From Circinella umbellata (lineage: Eukaryota > Mucoromycota > Mucoromycetes > Mucorales > Lichtheimiaceae), in contig JAIWNF010000007.1 of assembly GCA_025093555.1 (NCBI GenBank), positions 806,001 to 870,000 of the forward strand: a DNA stretch of 64,000 bases, written 5' to 3'. Under the pieces are notes generated by a model, which had not been told where the DNA came from, searched no databases, and saw nothing but the letters and a program-made list of their open reading frames with translations. Shown one piece after another: positions 45,136 through 57,558 of the stretch; position 1 is the first letter of the stretch, and the number at the start of each line of letters is the position of its first letter. A program made the translations under genes and the position numbers.

Positions 45136-46116
45136 GCTGAAAGTCTCGAGTCTGGAAAATAAAAAGAGGGAGAGAGAAGGAGAGAAATTTTCAAAAAGAA
45201 AGGCGACTTTGAATAACACAAAAAAGAAAATTTTTTATGGCGGAATCCCAAAAAAAGAAAAAATTGTTTGTCGATGGCAATTAAATTACGGATCCCCCCT
45301 TCAAGTTAAAAAGTTTCTGGCTTATAACGACTTGGTATCCCACCTACAAGTAATTTTTGGTAGATATGTGATGCGTGTTACAATAGGGAATTCATGATAT
45401 TCATGGACTTAGATAATATAAGACTATAAATTTGATACATAAATTTCAAATGTAACCCATTATAAAACTAGAAATATACGTGTTTCATGTTAACGAGTAT
45501 GAAGCTGCGCAAAGAGAAAATATGATTTACAAGAAGATAAAAGGGTATCTCAGTAAAGTACCGTTTTTTATGTATGCTTAAAAAAGGACGGGAAAGTGGA
45601 TTTGTAAACTACCTTAATTTATCAAAAAAAAGTGGAATTTCTTTAGATAATGCTTACGTAGAAACAGAAGTTAAACCGCTTAGTTATCACATTATATTTT
45701 TTGAAAATTTCATTATATAACAACAAAATCAGTGTCAACGATGAAAAAAAGGTGATCCATAGTATTTGATATATACTATATTATATGTAAAAGTATTATG
45801 ACTATCTCCAAAAATATGTTTTTTTATTCTTTCTCTTTATGAATAATATGATTTGCATGACGAGAAAAGCTACGTACTACTATTTTTTTGGTCATAAAAA
45901 GGTATTATTCAATATTAACCCCTATCCCATATTTCTCTCTCTTTACTGTCTGTATGATAAAATAATATGTCACCTTGGCTTCTCACCATCGTCAGTTCTA
46001 CTATTATCTGACATCTATCTCCACTACATGATCATCAGATGAAGATCTTCTAAGCTCAGCGATATCAATGCCAGTATAACCCTCACCAAGAGAATAGACC
46101 CAAAAAACACGTAAAG
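45136..46116. other. Intergenic region
   Basis: Promoter of the uL13 gene and the spacer before the F-box/LRR pseudogene. Purine-rich stretches lie near 45160-45235. No gene or RNA recognised. Confidence 0.5.
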
Positions 46117-47303
46117 TCACGATAGTACTGTAGCGAGTGTCTTCAAATCACCCATTGACATAACAACCAAACCAATACCTAAGACCTCGAGTAACGGTAG
46201 CTTGGAAACGCTCTGTACGAACGTCCTGGCAACGGTATCGTTGAACTCTTCGTAATGAATAATATGAGTCAAGCTCTTGATTTTAGATACAGTTAAAACA
46301 ACAACATCATTCATTCCATTTTCGATGTAGTTCATATGTGACTTTGTTAACAGCGATGGTGATGGTGATAAATTCCCTATCGTTCTTGTAAAGACGATGA
46401 CATTGTTGTCACTCCTCTTTTCATAAATATTTAAAATCTCGTGCATTTTATTTGAATGAAAGCTACAGTCCATTAAGCTAAGTTCCGTAAAATTGGACAT
46501 TAAAGTGATAGCATCCAATACATTGTTCGGAATCATGCCTTCAGCAAATATATTCAAGCATTGTAAATTGGCGATTTGTTGGCTGCTATTCATTGTTGTT
46601 ATTACTATGGTAGGCAATATATATTTACAAATCAATGGACCATGTTCTTCAAAACTCTTCAACCTCGGATGAGTCAAGTTCGTCAATGGAAATATAGATA
46701 AAACGCCTCTCCATTTTTTCCCGTCATTCTCAATATGACTTGCGTAATGTTGAAGATAAATCGATATAAAAGCTAATGTACGATGATGATTTTCTAACAA
46801 TGTTAATAACGATCATGGCGAAATGATGTTACGTAATGAAACTAAAACGTTTTAAAGCAGGTGAGTTACTATCCAATAGAATGTTGTCAAGATTGTCCGA
46901 GATGCCCTTTGTTGAGAAAACACTGTGCAGTTTATCATGGTCTATGTAAAGTGTATTGATGTTCTGGCCATATTTTTGGATTGCTGTATAAATACTCTCA
47001 TCACAGTTTCCAATGTCTAAGCGTGAAAGATATGACGAATTCTCAAAGAATTTTTGTCATTCGATGCTATTCATCTTGTCTTCCTGTTTGTCTGAGATGA
47101 ATACAAGCTCTTTTAGCAATGTTTTGTGTTGTGTTGTTATTGTAACTGGTATAAATACTGGGTCACGAGATCGGACAACATATCGTATAGCGTCGTGAGG
47201 TTGCAGGCAATATTGAGAATATCAGATACGTTTGGAAGATTAAAACTTATGTCTACCATCGCTAACTTCAAAATCGTCAATGTTTTGGAAATGACAGTCA
47301 ACA
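46117..47303 (-). pseudogene. F-box/LRR-type protein pseudogene, copy A
   Basis: The longest intact piece (46117-46800, 227 codons) has leucine-rich repeats such as FTELSLMDCSFHSNKMHEIL and LTVSKIKSLTHII. It aligns along its length with the plus-strand copy at 58961-60156, for example LSIFPLTNLTH here against LSLFPLTNLTH there. Homology continues upstream to about 47303, but the frame is broken: there is an in-frame TGA at 47057-47059 where the other copy has CTA, and stops and shifts near 46830. Large F-box/LRR families are typical of Mucorales. The F-box part seen in copy B is not recognised here. A functional shorter protein from 46800 cannot be excluded. Confidence 0.7.
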
Positions 47304-50124
47304 CGGACGAGAATTAATAATATGAAATTGTAGTTGAATTACATCCTTCACCATCTTTGTATTATACATATAAAAATAATAGTTAGTCACCACTTTTATA
47401 ATTTTCTTTTTTTACTCAATACATAAATTGATATATTAGACCTCTTCTTCTCTCATAACTATCATTATAAGTGTATATTGTGGCCCATAGCACAATTTTT
47501 ATCGTAATTTTACGTGATTTTGTTCTTGTTTTCCTTGACGTAATGCATCATAATTATTGTGGGTTACTGAAACTTTATTTAGGTCTTTCTATGTTGAAAA
47601 CATTAATTGCTTTTTCTTGTTTCCTTGGTCTATATAGCAATAACCAGCAATAAGATATCCTGTAGAGTCTTCTGGATCGGATACTATTATATCCCAACTC
47701 TTCTTCATATTTTCCTTTTTGTATTCTTGCTCCAACCCGTACTTTAGTTAATTTCATTTTTTATAATATTTTTTTGAGAATGGTTCTTATTAAATGTCTG
47801 TGTTTTTTTTTTCGTGTATATTAACAAGTTAATTCCAGTGAAGTCAATTACATATAAAATAAAAAATAACAAACCTTAAAGTAAAAGAGAAGAGAAATTG
47901 TATACTATGCAACTTTTTTTACATTACAATATACATAGAGCGTTAGTACAGGAATAACAAAAGTCCGATGACCCGCGCAGGATAATAAAATATGCTGCGC
48001 CAGTAGTCGAATTTTTTCTTTGGCCATAAGTAATTCTCTATAAATATCAGTCCAAATAACTAAAAGAAGAAAATATGGGTCATTTAAACGATTATGAAGT
48101 GGAGGAATAAAAAAAACACGGTTTATAAAAAAATACAAGACTATCTTAACAACTTCCTGTTTATATGGATGCATTGAAAAAAGCGGGAGGTTGAATTCGT
48201 ACGTAAAGCAGTCTTCTTTACATAAATCTTTGACTTTCTTCATAACAAGACCAAGTTAATTATTCAGATAGGTGGATTTATAGAAACACTGACTTCAATA
48301 ATGCTGTGGTCTTTATACCGTACTATCTGGGAACTTTAGAATCACGCGATGCACAACTGCCATTGAATGATTCACCAATCTGTAGACCTGAAAACCATTT
48401 CTGTATACTGATAGAAAGATAATCATTTTGTTTCGAAATAAAGTACACCTTTAAAGCAGTCCTTTGATTTATCTTTTTTATATAACTTTGGTTGCATCAT
48501 CCTAGTTCCAATGTTCTATTAAGTAAAAAAAAACATTCATAATACATTTATGAATGTTATTGAACCATTAAAAGTTGATACAAGTAAAATGCTATTGCAT
48601 TAACCTGTTCCATATTACAAGAAGAATATTCAAACGGAAATGACCATTGTTTATCAAAAGTTGTTCGAGAATTACTTTTATTTTTCTGGTAAATCAAGAT
48701 CAATATACATGAATTATTTCTCAAAGTGCTATATGTTCTGAAAATATCTGTGTAAAATGAGTATCGGAATGCTGGTATTCGATAAGCGAAGATAATCCAG
48801 TTCACGTACGTATCGTTTAAACATTTATTCCTGTGGTTCCTAGTATCTTCTATGTTTTCAGAAATGATTCAGCGGGAATGTCTTTAATTACTTTGTTCTG
48901 GTAGTGATCAAATAAGAAAAAGATGAAGTCGGATAAGAATAATTAGTGATTTATTTAGATTTGTGGGTGATTTGACTCTTTTTTTTTTTTTTGTAAACCA
49001 TTCACTATTTATATTATCGCAGTCCCATGGGTAAATGTATAGTCTCTCTTACCTCTAATTTTAATTTACTACAGTTTAATATAAAGGAATGCAACAGAAT
49101 AACAGTCTCAAATATATACTTTGAAACAGAAACTAACCACAGTAACATGGAACAACTAATGGAACAGCGATAGATGCCGTATGTTTATTATAAAAAAAGC
49201 TGTGTATTAGTTTTAAACATCCATTAACGCTCAACTGTCACAGACTTGTAATTTTAAATGAATTTCGAGTATATTATTACTCTTTGAAAAAAGCACATAA
49301 AAGTGATAGTTCGTGCTTTATATATACGGGTTGAAAAAATATGAAGAGGGAAATAGTGTATCAACAGACAAAAAAGAACTGTGTTTTACATTATGCTATC
49401 CTTTTTAATTTACTCGCTATTATTTTTCTTCATGTTAATAATCATTGAAAACCTTACTCTCTTAAATTGAACTTTCACGTTTTTATGTAAAAGATAATAA
49501 CGAGGTCAGGATAATGTGTGTGTAACTCGACGATCATCAATAGCACTATGAATCCTTATTCTATCTTTTTTCTTACTATTCCATTGAACATGCAGTATTG
49601 AGTATTTGAACTATATATTTATTATTTAAAGAAAAAGAAGGTTCATGATAAAGTAATGACAATAACCTCGTCTTTTATTTAATTTACTTGACATCTCACT
49701 TTCAAAGGTATTCAAATTGAATACTATCACAACCAAGGTTATAATAATACTTTTAAGATATTCTATCAATAAATTAATTCCAAAGTGCTATACAATATCA
49801 GTGATCGAACACTGTTTATCTCAATGTACTCAAATATTGATGGTTGTCTTGACTATAAATATTTTGTGCATAAGCACACACAACACGTAAAAAAAAAAAG
49901 ATTTTTTTTTTGTTTGCTCCGACTACCTAACGCGTTCTGTGCCTATGTTCAAGCAGGCTTTTCGTTATTGTTGATCGTTTTGCCCGTGTGTGTTGTGTGT
50001 GTGTGCGTGTGTATGTGTTTGTGTTTGTATAGTCCTATATTATTTTTCTCAACTTTTATCCCCTTTTCCCTTTTTTCTTAATTTATTTATATTATACCAT
50101 TTTTCATCTGTTTTCATAATCATT
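47304..50124. other. Intergenic region with decayed frames
   Basis: Two minus-strand frames stand out from noise: 47905-48243 (112 codons, starting MKKVKDLCKEDCFTYEF) and 48557-48805 (82 codons, containing NMEQVNAIAFYLYQ). Both look coding-like in composition but match no family I recognise and may be remnants of one decayed gene. A GT/TGTG repeat lies at about 49987-50026, about 100 bp upstream of the DBF4-like start. Confidence 0.4.
47905..48243 (-). pseudogene. Coding-like ORF of unknown origin
   Basis: A 112-codon frame with varied amino acid use: KDLCKEDCFTYEFNLPLF at the start and LLVIWTDIYRELLMAKEKI in the middle. It resembles the style of Mucorales multicopy hypothetical proteins but has no motif I can name. 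No matching exons lie nearby on the same strand; the frame at 48557-48805 may belong to the same former gene. Probably a degraded fragment. Confidence 0.3.
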
Positions 50125-51039
50125 ATGGAACAACCTATTATTAATCAATCCAATCCAACAACTATTCTCGGAAACAATAACGAAAATCAACCACCTACAA
50201 CAACAACAGCAGCAGCAGCAGCAATAACACCACCAGTAATAGGACAAACAGGACCTACACCAAACGAATTTAAAAAACAATTTTCACAATTTAAATTTTA
50301 TTTGGATAATATTGATGAACAACAACAAGTAAAAATTCGTGGTCGTTTACAATTGCTTTTATCTGTGAGTTTCTTTTTTAATTATTATTATTAATAATAT
50401 TGAATAAACTCATTTATTAAATTAATAATAACACACTGCGCATTTATTGAATTTAAATAGTCTGCAGAACCTTTCTTCTCCAAGAAATGTACTCATGTTG
50501 TCACTACACAACGTATTCCTGGAAAATTAACAGCTTTAAATGAGAATGGACCTTCAGTAGATCCTATTCTTCGTAATGCTCTTAAATATAATATGAAAAT
50601 ATGGAGTCTTGACTGTAAGTCTTTTTTTTTCTTGCCACACACTCTCTTTCAGGCCATTATTATTATTGTTGTTGTTGTCAATAAAATAAAATACATTGAC
50701 AAAATTATATAGACTTAAACAAGGTATTGGATAGCTTGGTTTATGGTCACAGCACAGGTCATCGTGCGAATCGTAAAGCAATTGAAAAGATTTTAAAGGA
50801 TGAAAAAAAATATGGTGCTGGAACAAATCATGGTGGATCTAATAATCCACATGATACAAAAAAACCTATTCGACCTGTTTTTGTACCATTTAAAAATTAT
50901 TATATATCTGTTGAAGATAAATTAGGTGTTCATCGTCCTGTTGCTATTAAAGAATATCATTATGAACTTTCATGGCCTTATTTAAAACCAATGGGAGGTA
51001 CTAAATCTCCATTTACTCGTCTACCTCTTACTTCATCTC

Positions 51040-51073
<34 letters not shown>

Positions 51074-52074
51074 GCAGCAGCAGCAGCAGCAGCGCCCAAA
51101 AAATATATCATCACAACCTATTAAACAAGAACAACAATCAAAAGGTCTTTTAACTGATAAAGAAAATAATCGACCTTTATCACAACAACAATCATCTAAA
51201 CAACATACATTTGTAAAACCAATGGAACCAGTAAAATCAATGATACCACACATAGCTCCTATTCCTTCTATTGATCCATTGTATATTCAACAACAACAGC
51301 AACAGCATCCAACTCATAATAATGAAAATAATAATGATACTCAACAAAATACATCATCTCAATTAAAAGCATCAGGTTTTTGTCCTTCACAATCAACACA
51401 AGGACTTTCAAGAACGAATAGAAATATACTTACAAATTCTAGGATTATTTCAACGACTACATCAGAATCAACAACTAAAGTTTATATGGATAATGGACAA
51501 ACACAACATGATGAACGTGTTGCACGATTAGATAGACGTATGGTAGATAATAATCGTAATAATAATAATACAAGTAGTCAAAATAGTAGTCAATCGAAAC
51601 AATTACTCAAGACAGCAACAATGAATCAAAATAATATAAAAGAAACAGATGCAAGGATATTAAAAGAAAAACAACGACAAGCATTAAAACTACAACAACA
51701 GAAAAAGTTAAAGCAACAGTTACAACAACAACAGCAGCAGCAGCAACAACAACAAGAAATGCATTGGTGTGAAAATTGTAATAAACGTTATTCTAATTTA
51801 AAAGAGGTAATAAATGAATCCTTTTTCCATAATATGATTAAAAGATAATAATAATAATGATAATAACATATGACTGGAACAATTTATATAGCATATAAAA
51901 GAAGAAGCACATCAAACATTTGTTAAAGATCAAAATAACTTTAGTAAATTTGATGAATTAATTTCAAAGATAAGAAGACCTAGAATTAATAAACCATCTA
52001 CTAATTCTAGTGGAACTAAAGATATATCATTAGAAAATACTATAGTAAATGATGCTATGGATATTGATTCATAA
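50125..52074 (+). CDS. DBF4: Dbf4-type regulatory subunit of Cdc7 kinase (Dfp1/Him1 family)
   Basis: Exons 50125..50364, 50461..50614, 50713..51806 and 51892..52074 give 556 residues. Motif N is a BRCT-like segment (about 80-140, KKCTHVVTTQRIPGKL and MKIWSLDYLNKVLDSL). Motif M follows at about 180-215 (RPVFVPFKNYYISVEDKL). The C-terminal Dbf4 zinc finger (about 480-520) has CENCNKRY plus the two His of HIKEEAH, split across the last intron. This order N-M-C defines Dbf4, which activates Cdc7 to fire replication origins. A run of 18 Gln (51039-51092) and a second Gln tract before the zinc finger lie in the low-complexity linker. It is followed by TFIIB on the same strand. Confidence 0.92.
51039..51092 (+). 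repeat. CAA/CAG repeat encoding 18 glutamines
   Basis: A codon repeat in the DBF4-like gene: CAA units followed by CAG units, then CGC. A shorter Gln tract of mixed codons lies at about 51710-51756. Length variation between strains would be expected. Confidence 0.9.
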
Positions 52075-52114
52075 AAAAAATAAAATAAAGTTTATCTCCT
52101 CTCTCTTGAACTAC

Positions 52115-52373
52115 TTGCGTTGTCTGGGGAATAGTTATTTTGCGCACCCAATTTTTCTTTTTTTTTTGCACCAAAGTATTTATGTCCAAGCACTTGATCT
52201 TTTCTACTGCTTTCCTAGGGAAAGATATTAAAATACTATTTCATTGACAATGCTCATAAATGAATTTCATATGAATCAGTTTAAAAAATTATATATTTTG
52301 ACGCGAAAACAGGAACGCAAAATACATTGGTGCAAAATTGACTAACCCAAAATCTATTCCCCAGACAACGCAA
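52115..52373. mobile_element. Small inverted-repeat element (MITE-like) between DBF4 and TFIIB genes
   Basis: The ends TTGCGTTGTCTGGGGAATAG (left) and its exact reverse complement (right, ending at 52373) bound 259 bp. Weaker inverted similarity continues inward (GCACCAA-x-GTATTT on both arms), so the whole can fold back. No clear target duplication is seen. It occupies about half of the 547-bp spacer, so it lies in the DBF4 3' region and TFIIB promoter. Confidence 0.65.
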
Positions 52374-52621
52374 CGCCAAAATAATTTGGGAAAAAAACCC
52401 CTGTGAACCAATGACATTGAAGATTGTGCTGCGGTTAATAAAAACCTATTATAAATAACTTTTGTTTCTACTTTTTTTTTTGCTCTAATAAACTCTTCTC
52501 TCTTTTTTCCATTTCATTCTTTTTTATTTTATTTTTTTTAAATAAGAGTTAATTTATATCTTTTATTTTTTTTTTGTTTGTTGAAAAGAAGAAGAATAAT
52601 AAAAAATAATCAAAAATAAAA

Positions 52622-53735
52622 ATGACTAGTAATATTCCTTTTCCTTTACGTGAACCAAGTCAAAAAGATCAAGGACCACAACAATTTCAACCCAACTTAA
52701 ATGTTCATGTCAGTTGTCCAGATTGTCGAATCATACCACCTCACATTGTTGAAGAATTTGCTTCGGGTGATTTAGTATGTGGTGATTGTGGTCTTGTTCT
52801 TGGTGATCGTATTATTGATACACGATCAGAATGGCGTACTTTTGCTAACGATGAAGGAGATGTATGATTTATTTCTTTTATTCATATAATATGAGAAGAA
52901 AGAGGGGAGGGTGGGGGTGTTATCATATGATAATATTAAAAATAAAATATTTTAGGATCCTTCTCGTGTTGGTGCAGCTGCTAATCCACTGTTAGATGGA
53001 AATCAATTGGATACAGTAATTTCTAGACGAGATGGAGGTACAGGTGCAGCTAAAGATTTAAACAAGGTTCACGGAAGAGCAACAGCTATGAAAGGAGAAC
53101 GTAATCTTGTCCAAGCATACAAGGAAATTAGTGCCATGTGCGATTCTATCTCATTATCCAAAATTGTTAGTGATACAGCGAAACAACTCTATAAACGTGT
53201 GGAAGATGAAAAATTATTACGTGGTAAATCAGGGGATGCGATTATTGCAGCATGTATTTTTATTGCTTGTCGACAAGAAAAAGTAGGACGTACTTTTCGA
53301 GAAATTTGTGCTTTGACACGAGTACCTAAAAAAGAAATTGGGCGATGTTACAAGTCTTTACAAGCCAAATTACAAACAAATACGACTATTATGAATTCTG
53401 AAGATTTAATGTCTCGTTTTTGTTCTAATTTACAATTACCTAATTATGTACAAAAAGCTGGAGTGGATTTAGTAAAAAGAGCAAAAGAGTTGGGTACATT
53501 GGCTGGTAAATCACCTATTTCCGTGGCTGCTGCTTGTATCTACTTGGTTTCTTATCTTTATCGTACACCTAAATCAACACGTGATATTGCTGTTGTTGCA
53601 GGTGTATCTGAAGTAACTATTAAATCAGCCTATAAATCTCTTTATAATGAACGTGAAAGTTTAATTGATTTGGATTCATTAAAAGATAAACCACACGGTG
53701 AAAATTTATCGTTTGATGATCTTGCTTTCCCTTAA
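52622..53735 (+). CDS. SUA7: Transcription initiation factor TFIIB
   Basis: Exons 52622..52861 and 52956..53735 give 339 residues, close to yeast Sua7. The N-terminal zinc ribbon has VSCPDCRI and [13 protein letters not shown] (about 31-62). The B-reader region follows ([21 protein letters not shown], split by the intron). Two cyclin-fold repeats occupy the rest: the first includes [20 protein letters not shown] and the second [25 protein letters not shown] bridges TBP at the promoter and RNA polymerase II. The A-rich context around the ATG and the T-rich leader are typical for this genome. Nothing is missing or unusual. Confidence 0.96.
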
Positions 53736-54012
53736 AGAAAAGAAGACTTTATAATTATATATATATCATTAGCATTCCCTTTCCCATTTTTCCTTTTCAA
53801 GTTTATATATAACAACTCAATCATCCATCATTATCATAAATAACAATAATCATAAATAATAATAATAGTAAATAATATATATATATATACAAAGAAAGAA
53901 AAAAAGGGGGTTGACATGTGTGATATATGTGTAAGAATGAATCGATCTGTTTTGATAAAAGAAAGAGGAAGATTAAATCTTTCTATTAATAAAGCGATAA
54001 AGAGGGGGGGGA
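53736..54012. other. Convergent intergenic spacer
   Basis: A 277-bp shared 3' region of TFIIB (+) and YIP1 (-), with ATA repeats around 53870-53890. No gene. Confidence 0.5.
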
Positions 54013-54887
54013 TTAAAATACAGTCATCAATGCAAAACTAGCATAAAATAAACCAACAGGATATGCTACCAAAAACCGTTGTTCACTCATATGTAAAACA
54101 CTTGTAAACATTCCTGAACTTGAAAAAGTACACCATAAAATACTAACAGCTGTCAATAACAATCCAACAAATCCTCCCAAAGGTAATACGACACTAAATC
54201 CACTTAACATCACCATAGGTAATAAACAATATCCAAGAACACTTGCTGTTCTTGACCAATCGATACCATTTCCACTCATTAGATTAAGGATTAAAAAGAT
54301 TGAAACGACACCTAATAATCCAACACCATAAATGTATCCAAAATGTACTTTGCCTGATAACATTAAAAAGACACCAAATAAAAGCATAAATAATAATGGT
54401 CCAGCCATATCTGCATCATCCATAATATTATCAGGAACAATTCGAAATGGGTTTAATACTGCAAGACTCTAATAATATATAAGTTATTATTAGTATTATT
54501 ACTTTTTAAATCAAGTATTTTCTCTTTTTTTCTTACCTTGGTTTTAATATGTTCAAAATTAATTCCTAATTCTTCTAATAATGGAGGTTCATCTGCAAAT
54601 CCACCTGTTCCAAACGCGCTCCAAAATGATCCTGATGAATAGTCAAAACCACTTGTTCCTTGCATTTCTCCTGTAGGACCTCCAGCGGGGGGTGGATTAG
54701 CATAATAAGATGATGAACTATATTGATCACCATAAGAAGAAGCATAAAACTGAAGTCCATCACCACCTGTATTTGTATTGGTACCCGTAACAGGAGAATC
54801 ATAATATCCAGTATTACCACCCGTATTTGTTCCTTGTGGTTGAGAATTACCGAATAAAACGGAATGAACAGGTTGATTAGAAGCCAT
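54013..54887 (-). CDS. YIP1: Yip1-family Golgi membrane protein
   Basis: Exons 54537..54887 and 54013..54468 give 268 residues. The cytosolic N-terminus (1-115) is rich in Gly, Ser, Tyr and Asn and ends in the conserved block PPLLEELGINFEHIKTKSLA, as in Yip1/YIPF5. Next comes FRIVPDNIMDDADMAGPLLF, where the first membrane segment begins. Five hydrophobic segments follow, including VHFGYIYGVGLLGVVSIFLI and GYCLLPMVMLSGF, and a short luminal end. Yip1 binds prenylated Rab GTPases with Yif1 and supports ER-to-Golgi vesicle budding. It is transcribed in the same direction as NHP2, from a separate promoter 279 bp beyond NHP2's 3' end. Confidence 0.94.
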
Positions 54888-55166
54888 TTTCTTTTATATA
54901 TAGACTCGTTCTATAAAGTTTTACTTGGTAAAAAAAAAACGAAACGAAACGTGTCGAAAATCCAACTTCCGCAAAAAAACAACTTCTTTTCTCACATAAA
55001 ATTTTATAATAGTGTGTAACAATATAACTCAGTGTAGATTTTTTATTACATGAAAAAAAAAATGCTTTTTAACATAAGGAAAGGAAAATGCAGAAATATT
55101 TAAAAAAAAAATGTGAAAGTTATTTTATACAATATGTTAAAAGGGTTTTAACTTGTTTCTTTTTTC

Positions 55167-55827
55167 TTAGTAAACTAATTGTTCTTGCTATATAAATTAA
55201 TAAAAGTAAATAATAAAATGAGTCCATCTTTTTTGTATATACAAATCATATATCATATCAAAAAAAGAAGAAGGGAAAAACTTACAAGTTCTTTGGCAGA
55301 AGAGTAACATTCATCATATAATTCTTTATAATCTTCAGCAGCTTTTTCATCCTTTGTCTTACCACCAAAAACAATCATAGCAACGGAAGTAGGACGCTTA
55401 GTTTGACTTGCTTCACCCAATTTTTCTTTGGAAGGAACAAAAACATAAGGAATGTCATGATCTTCACATAAAACAGGCAAATGAGAAATAACATCCATAG
55501 GAGAAATGTCACCAGCAATAACAACTAAACCCTTTTCTCCTTTACGAACAGCTTTTCCAACTTCCTTGACACCACGACGAATATGTTTTACTTTGCTTGC
55601 TATTAAGTTATATAAATATATTATTAATGATAAGTTTTTACTTTTTTCAATCAATAACTTCTATTATTACCTTTTTTAACAGTCTTAAATAATTTCTTTG
55701 ACAATTTCTTTTCAGCTAATGGGTGTGCAATAGGTGATAAGAATTTTACAGAATCGTCATCGTTATCTTGATCAACATCCATGGCTGCAGTAGCCTTTTC
55801 CTTCTTCATTTTCTTGTCTTTGGCCAT
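55167..55827 (-). CDS. NHP2: H/ACA snoRNP protein Nhp2 (L7Ae family)
   Basis: Exons 55671..55827, 55286..55599 and a 21-nt last exon 55167..55187 give 163 residues, near the yeast length. An N-terminal acidic-basic leader (MDVDQDNDDDSVKFL) is followed by the L7Ae RNA-binding fold. That fold has LVVIAGDISPMDVISHLPVL, DIPYVFVPSKEKLGEA and SVAMIVFGG. Nhp2 binds H/ACA guide RNAs with Cbf5, Nop10 and Gar1 for pseudouridylation and telomerase RNA stability. The last exon adds LQEQLVY and the stop. Reading through its intron would instead add SFSLLLFLI-type residues, which do not fit the family. Confidence 0.92.
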
Positions 55828-57558
55828 TTTTATTATTATTATGTGTTATTAGTTAAAACTCAAGAATAAAAAAAAAAAAAAATGTCAAAAAAGTACAATC
55901 CGCCACTGGAAAAAAAAAAGTTCCTCAAGTGACTCGTATTTCCTGCTTTCACTAACTTATGCTCTTAAAAAAAGTCCGACTAGGCGACAAAGCATACCCA
56001 TTGACTGGAAGCTGTTGGTTAAAATTTGCATAAGTATACCAAGCAAAACAAAAAACTACTTTTGGTATTTGATTTATTTAATAATGAATATTTAAAAGAA
56101 GGATTATACATTAAAAAAATGGGGAGTAACAAAATGTTCTTTTTGTAATACTGGACGTATAATTTTCTAGCTCCATGATGTCCAGTATATCATTATCAAT
56201 ACCAATATTATTGTTGTTGTTGTTGTTCTGGAGAAGACCATGTATAAGGGATCTTGACGACCTGACATAATAATGTTGCTGTTTTACATGTTTATCATGG
56301 CAGGTGTGTTTATGTTTCTTGAATTATTTCTTGATGGGCGACGGGTCATGAAGATAAATTCTTGGTGGAAATAATTACTAATCTTTTTATATCTAGTACA
56401 TAGCAAAGTAAGATTGATTGCATTGTGAATAAAGAGCATTTGGTTATGGGTGCTTATCAACTGTTTGTTTTTTCCATGAATAATAGTATGTAGTATAATT
56501 GAAATACTGTCCTCATTTTTCTTCACAAAAAAAAAGTTATTCATTATGCTCAAGTAATGTTCTGTGTAACAATCGGAAATCATGCATATAGAATGTGGCC
56601 TCTACTACAACTTAATGCTATTAGATATATATTCAAATTGATTTCACCATCGATGAAGTGTTTACGGCCTATCATTATTTATGTTTATGTTTATAGAAAT
56701 AGTAACAATATCTTGATATATAACATCATGTTTGTCATCTTTATTTTCAAAATGAATTTTAAGCATTGAATTATTGAACAAAGAATAAAAATCAAGCTTT
56801 TATATATCATTCAAATGATACCCATTATAATAATAATAATAATGGTAAAGTATAATAAATCATTTTATTAACAGAAAAAGAAACAATTCCTTTTTATCCA
56901 TTCAATGTATGCGTTTCGATTGGTTCGTTGTTATAAAGTGCACGGACATAATAATGGTTTAAAACGGAACACTGGCATTTTCTTGTCACAAAAAAAAAGA
57001 TAAGCAAACGTGGGGTATTAATATAATTGTATGCTTTAAATATCACAACAAAGCCAATAAAAGTAGATAATATCGTATAATAATGTTTTCTTGGACAATC
57101 TGCTGTTGCAAACTTCTTTTTCTCTATCTCTTTTTTTGAATGAGTTAATGCCATTTGTGATTATCTCTCTCTCTCGCTCTCTCCTTTTTATGGAGCCAAA
57201 GCACTTTGACAAATTTATTAAAGTTGAAATACTTTGTGGAGTGTAAATGTAAGCATATCAAATTGTAAATAAAAAAAATTATTCTGCTGACCTACAGATA
57301 TAGTTGCAACACTCCTCAAAGCATGGATGTATTACTTGTAGTATTCTCTCCCCATAGTGAAAACTTTGATTTCTTTTGACTTCATGAAAAGCTTAGTATT
57401 AAGAAATATATACAAAGTAGTTGCTGTAAGTTTACGTTATTTTTTAAACAGATTCGAGCCACCATTGTTACAGTCATGTTCTGTAAAAGTAAAAATAATA
57501 AGAAATATCATAGCATTCATTAAAAAACAAATGTTTGAATAAACAAATGTAAATAATA
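55828..57558. other. Intergenic region
   Basis: Upstream of NHP2 and left of the TA-flanked TIR element. Only short AT-rich frames, among them 57357-57542 (+, 61 codons), are seen. A TGT/GTT run lies at 56207-56226. No gene or RNA recognised. Confidence 0.5.

Noticed and set aside
44927..45397. Plus-strand open frame of 156 codons rich in Lys and Glu
   Set aside because: It overlaps exon 1 of the minus-strand uL13 gene; the composition reflects purine-rich promoter DNA.
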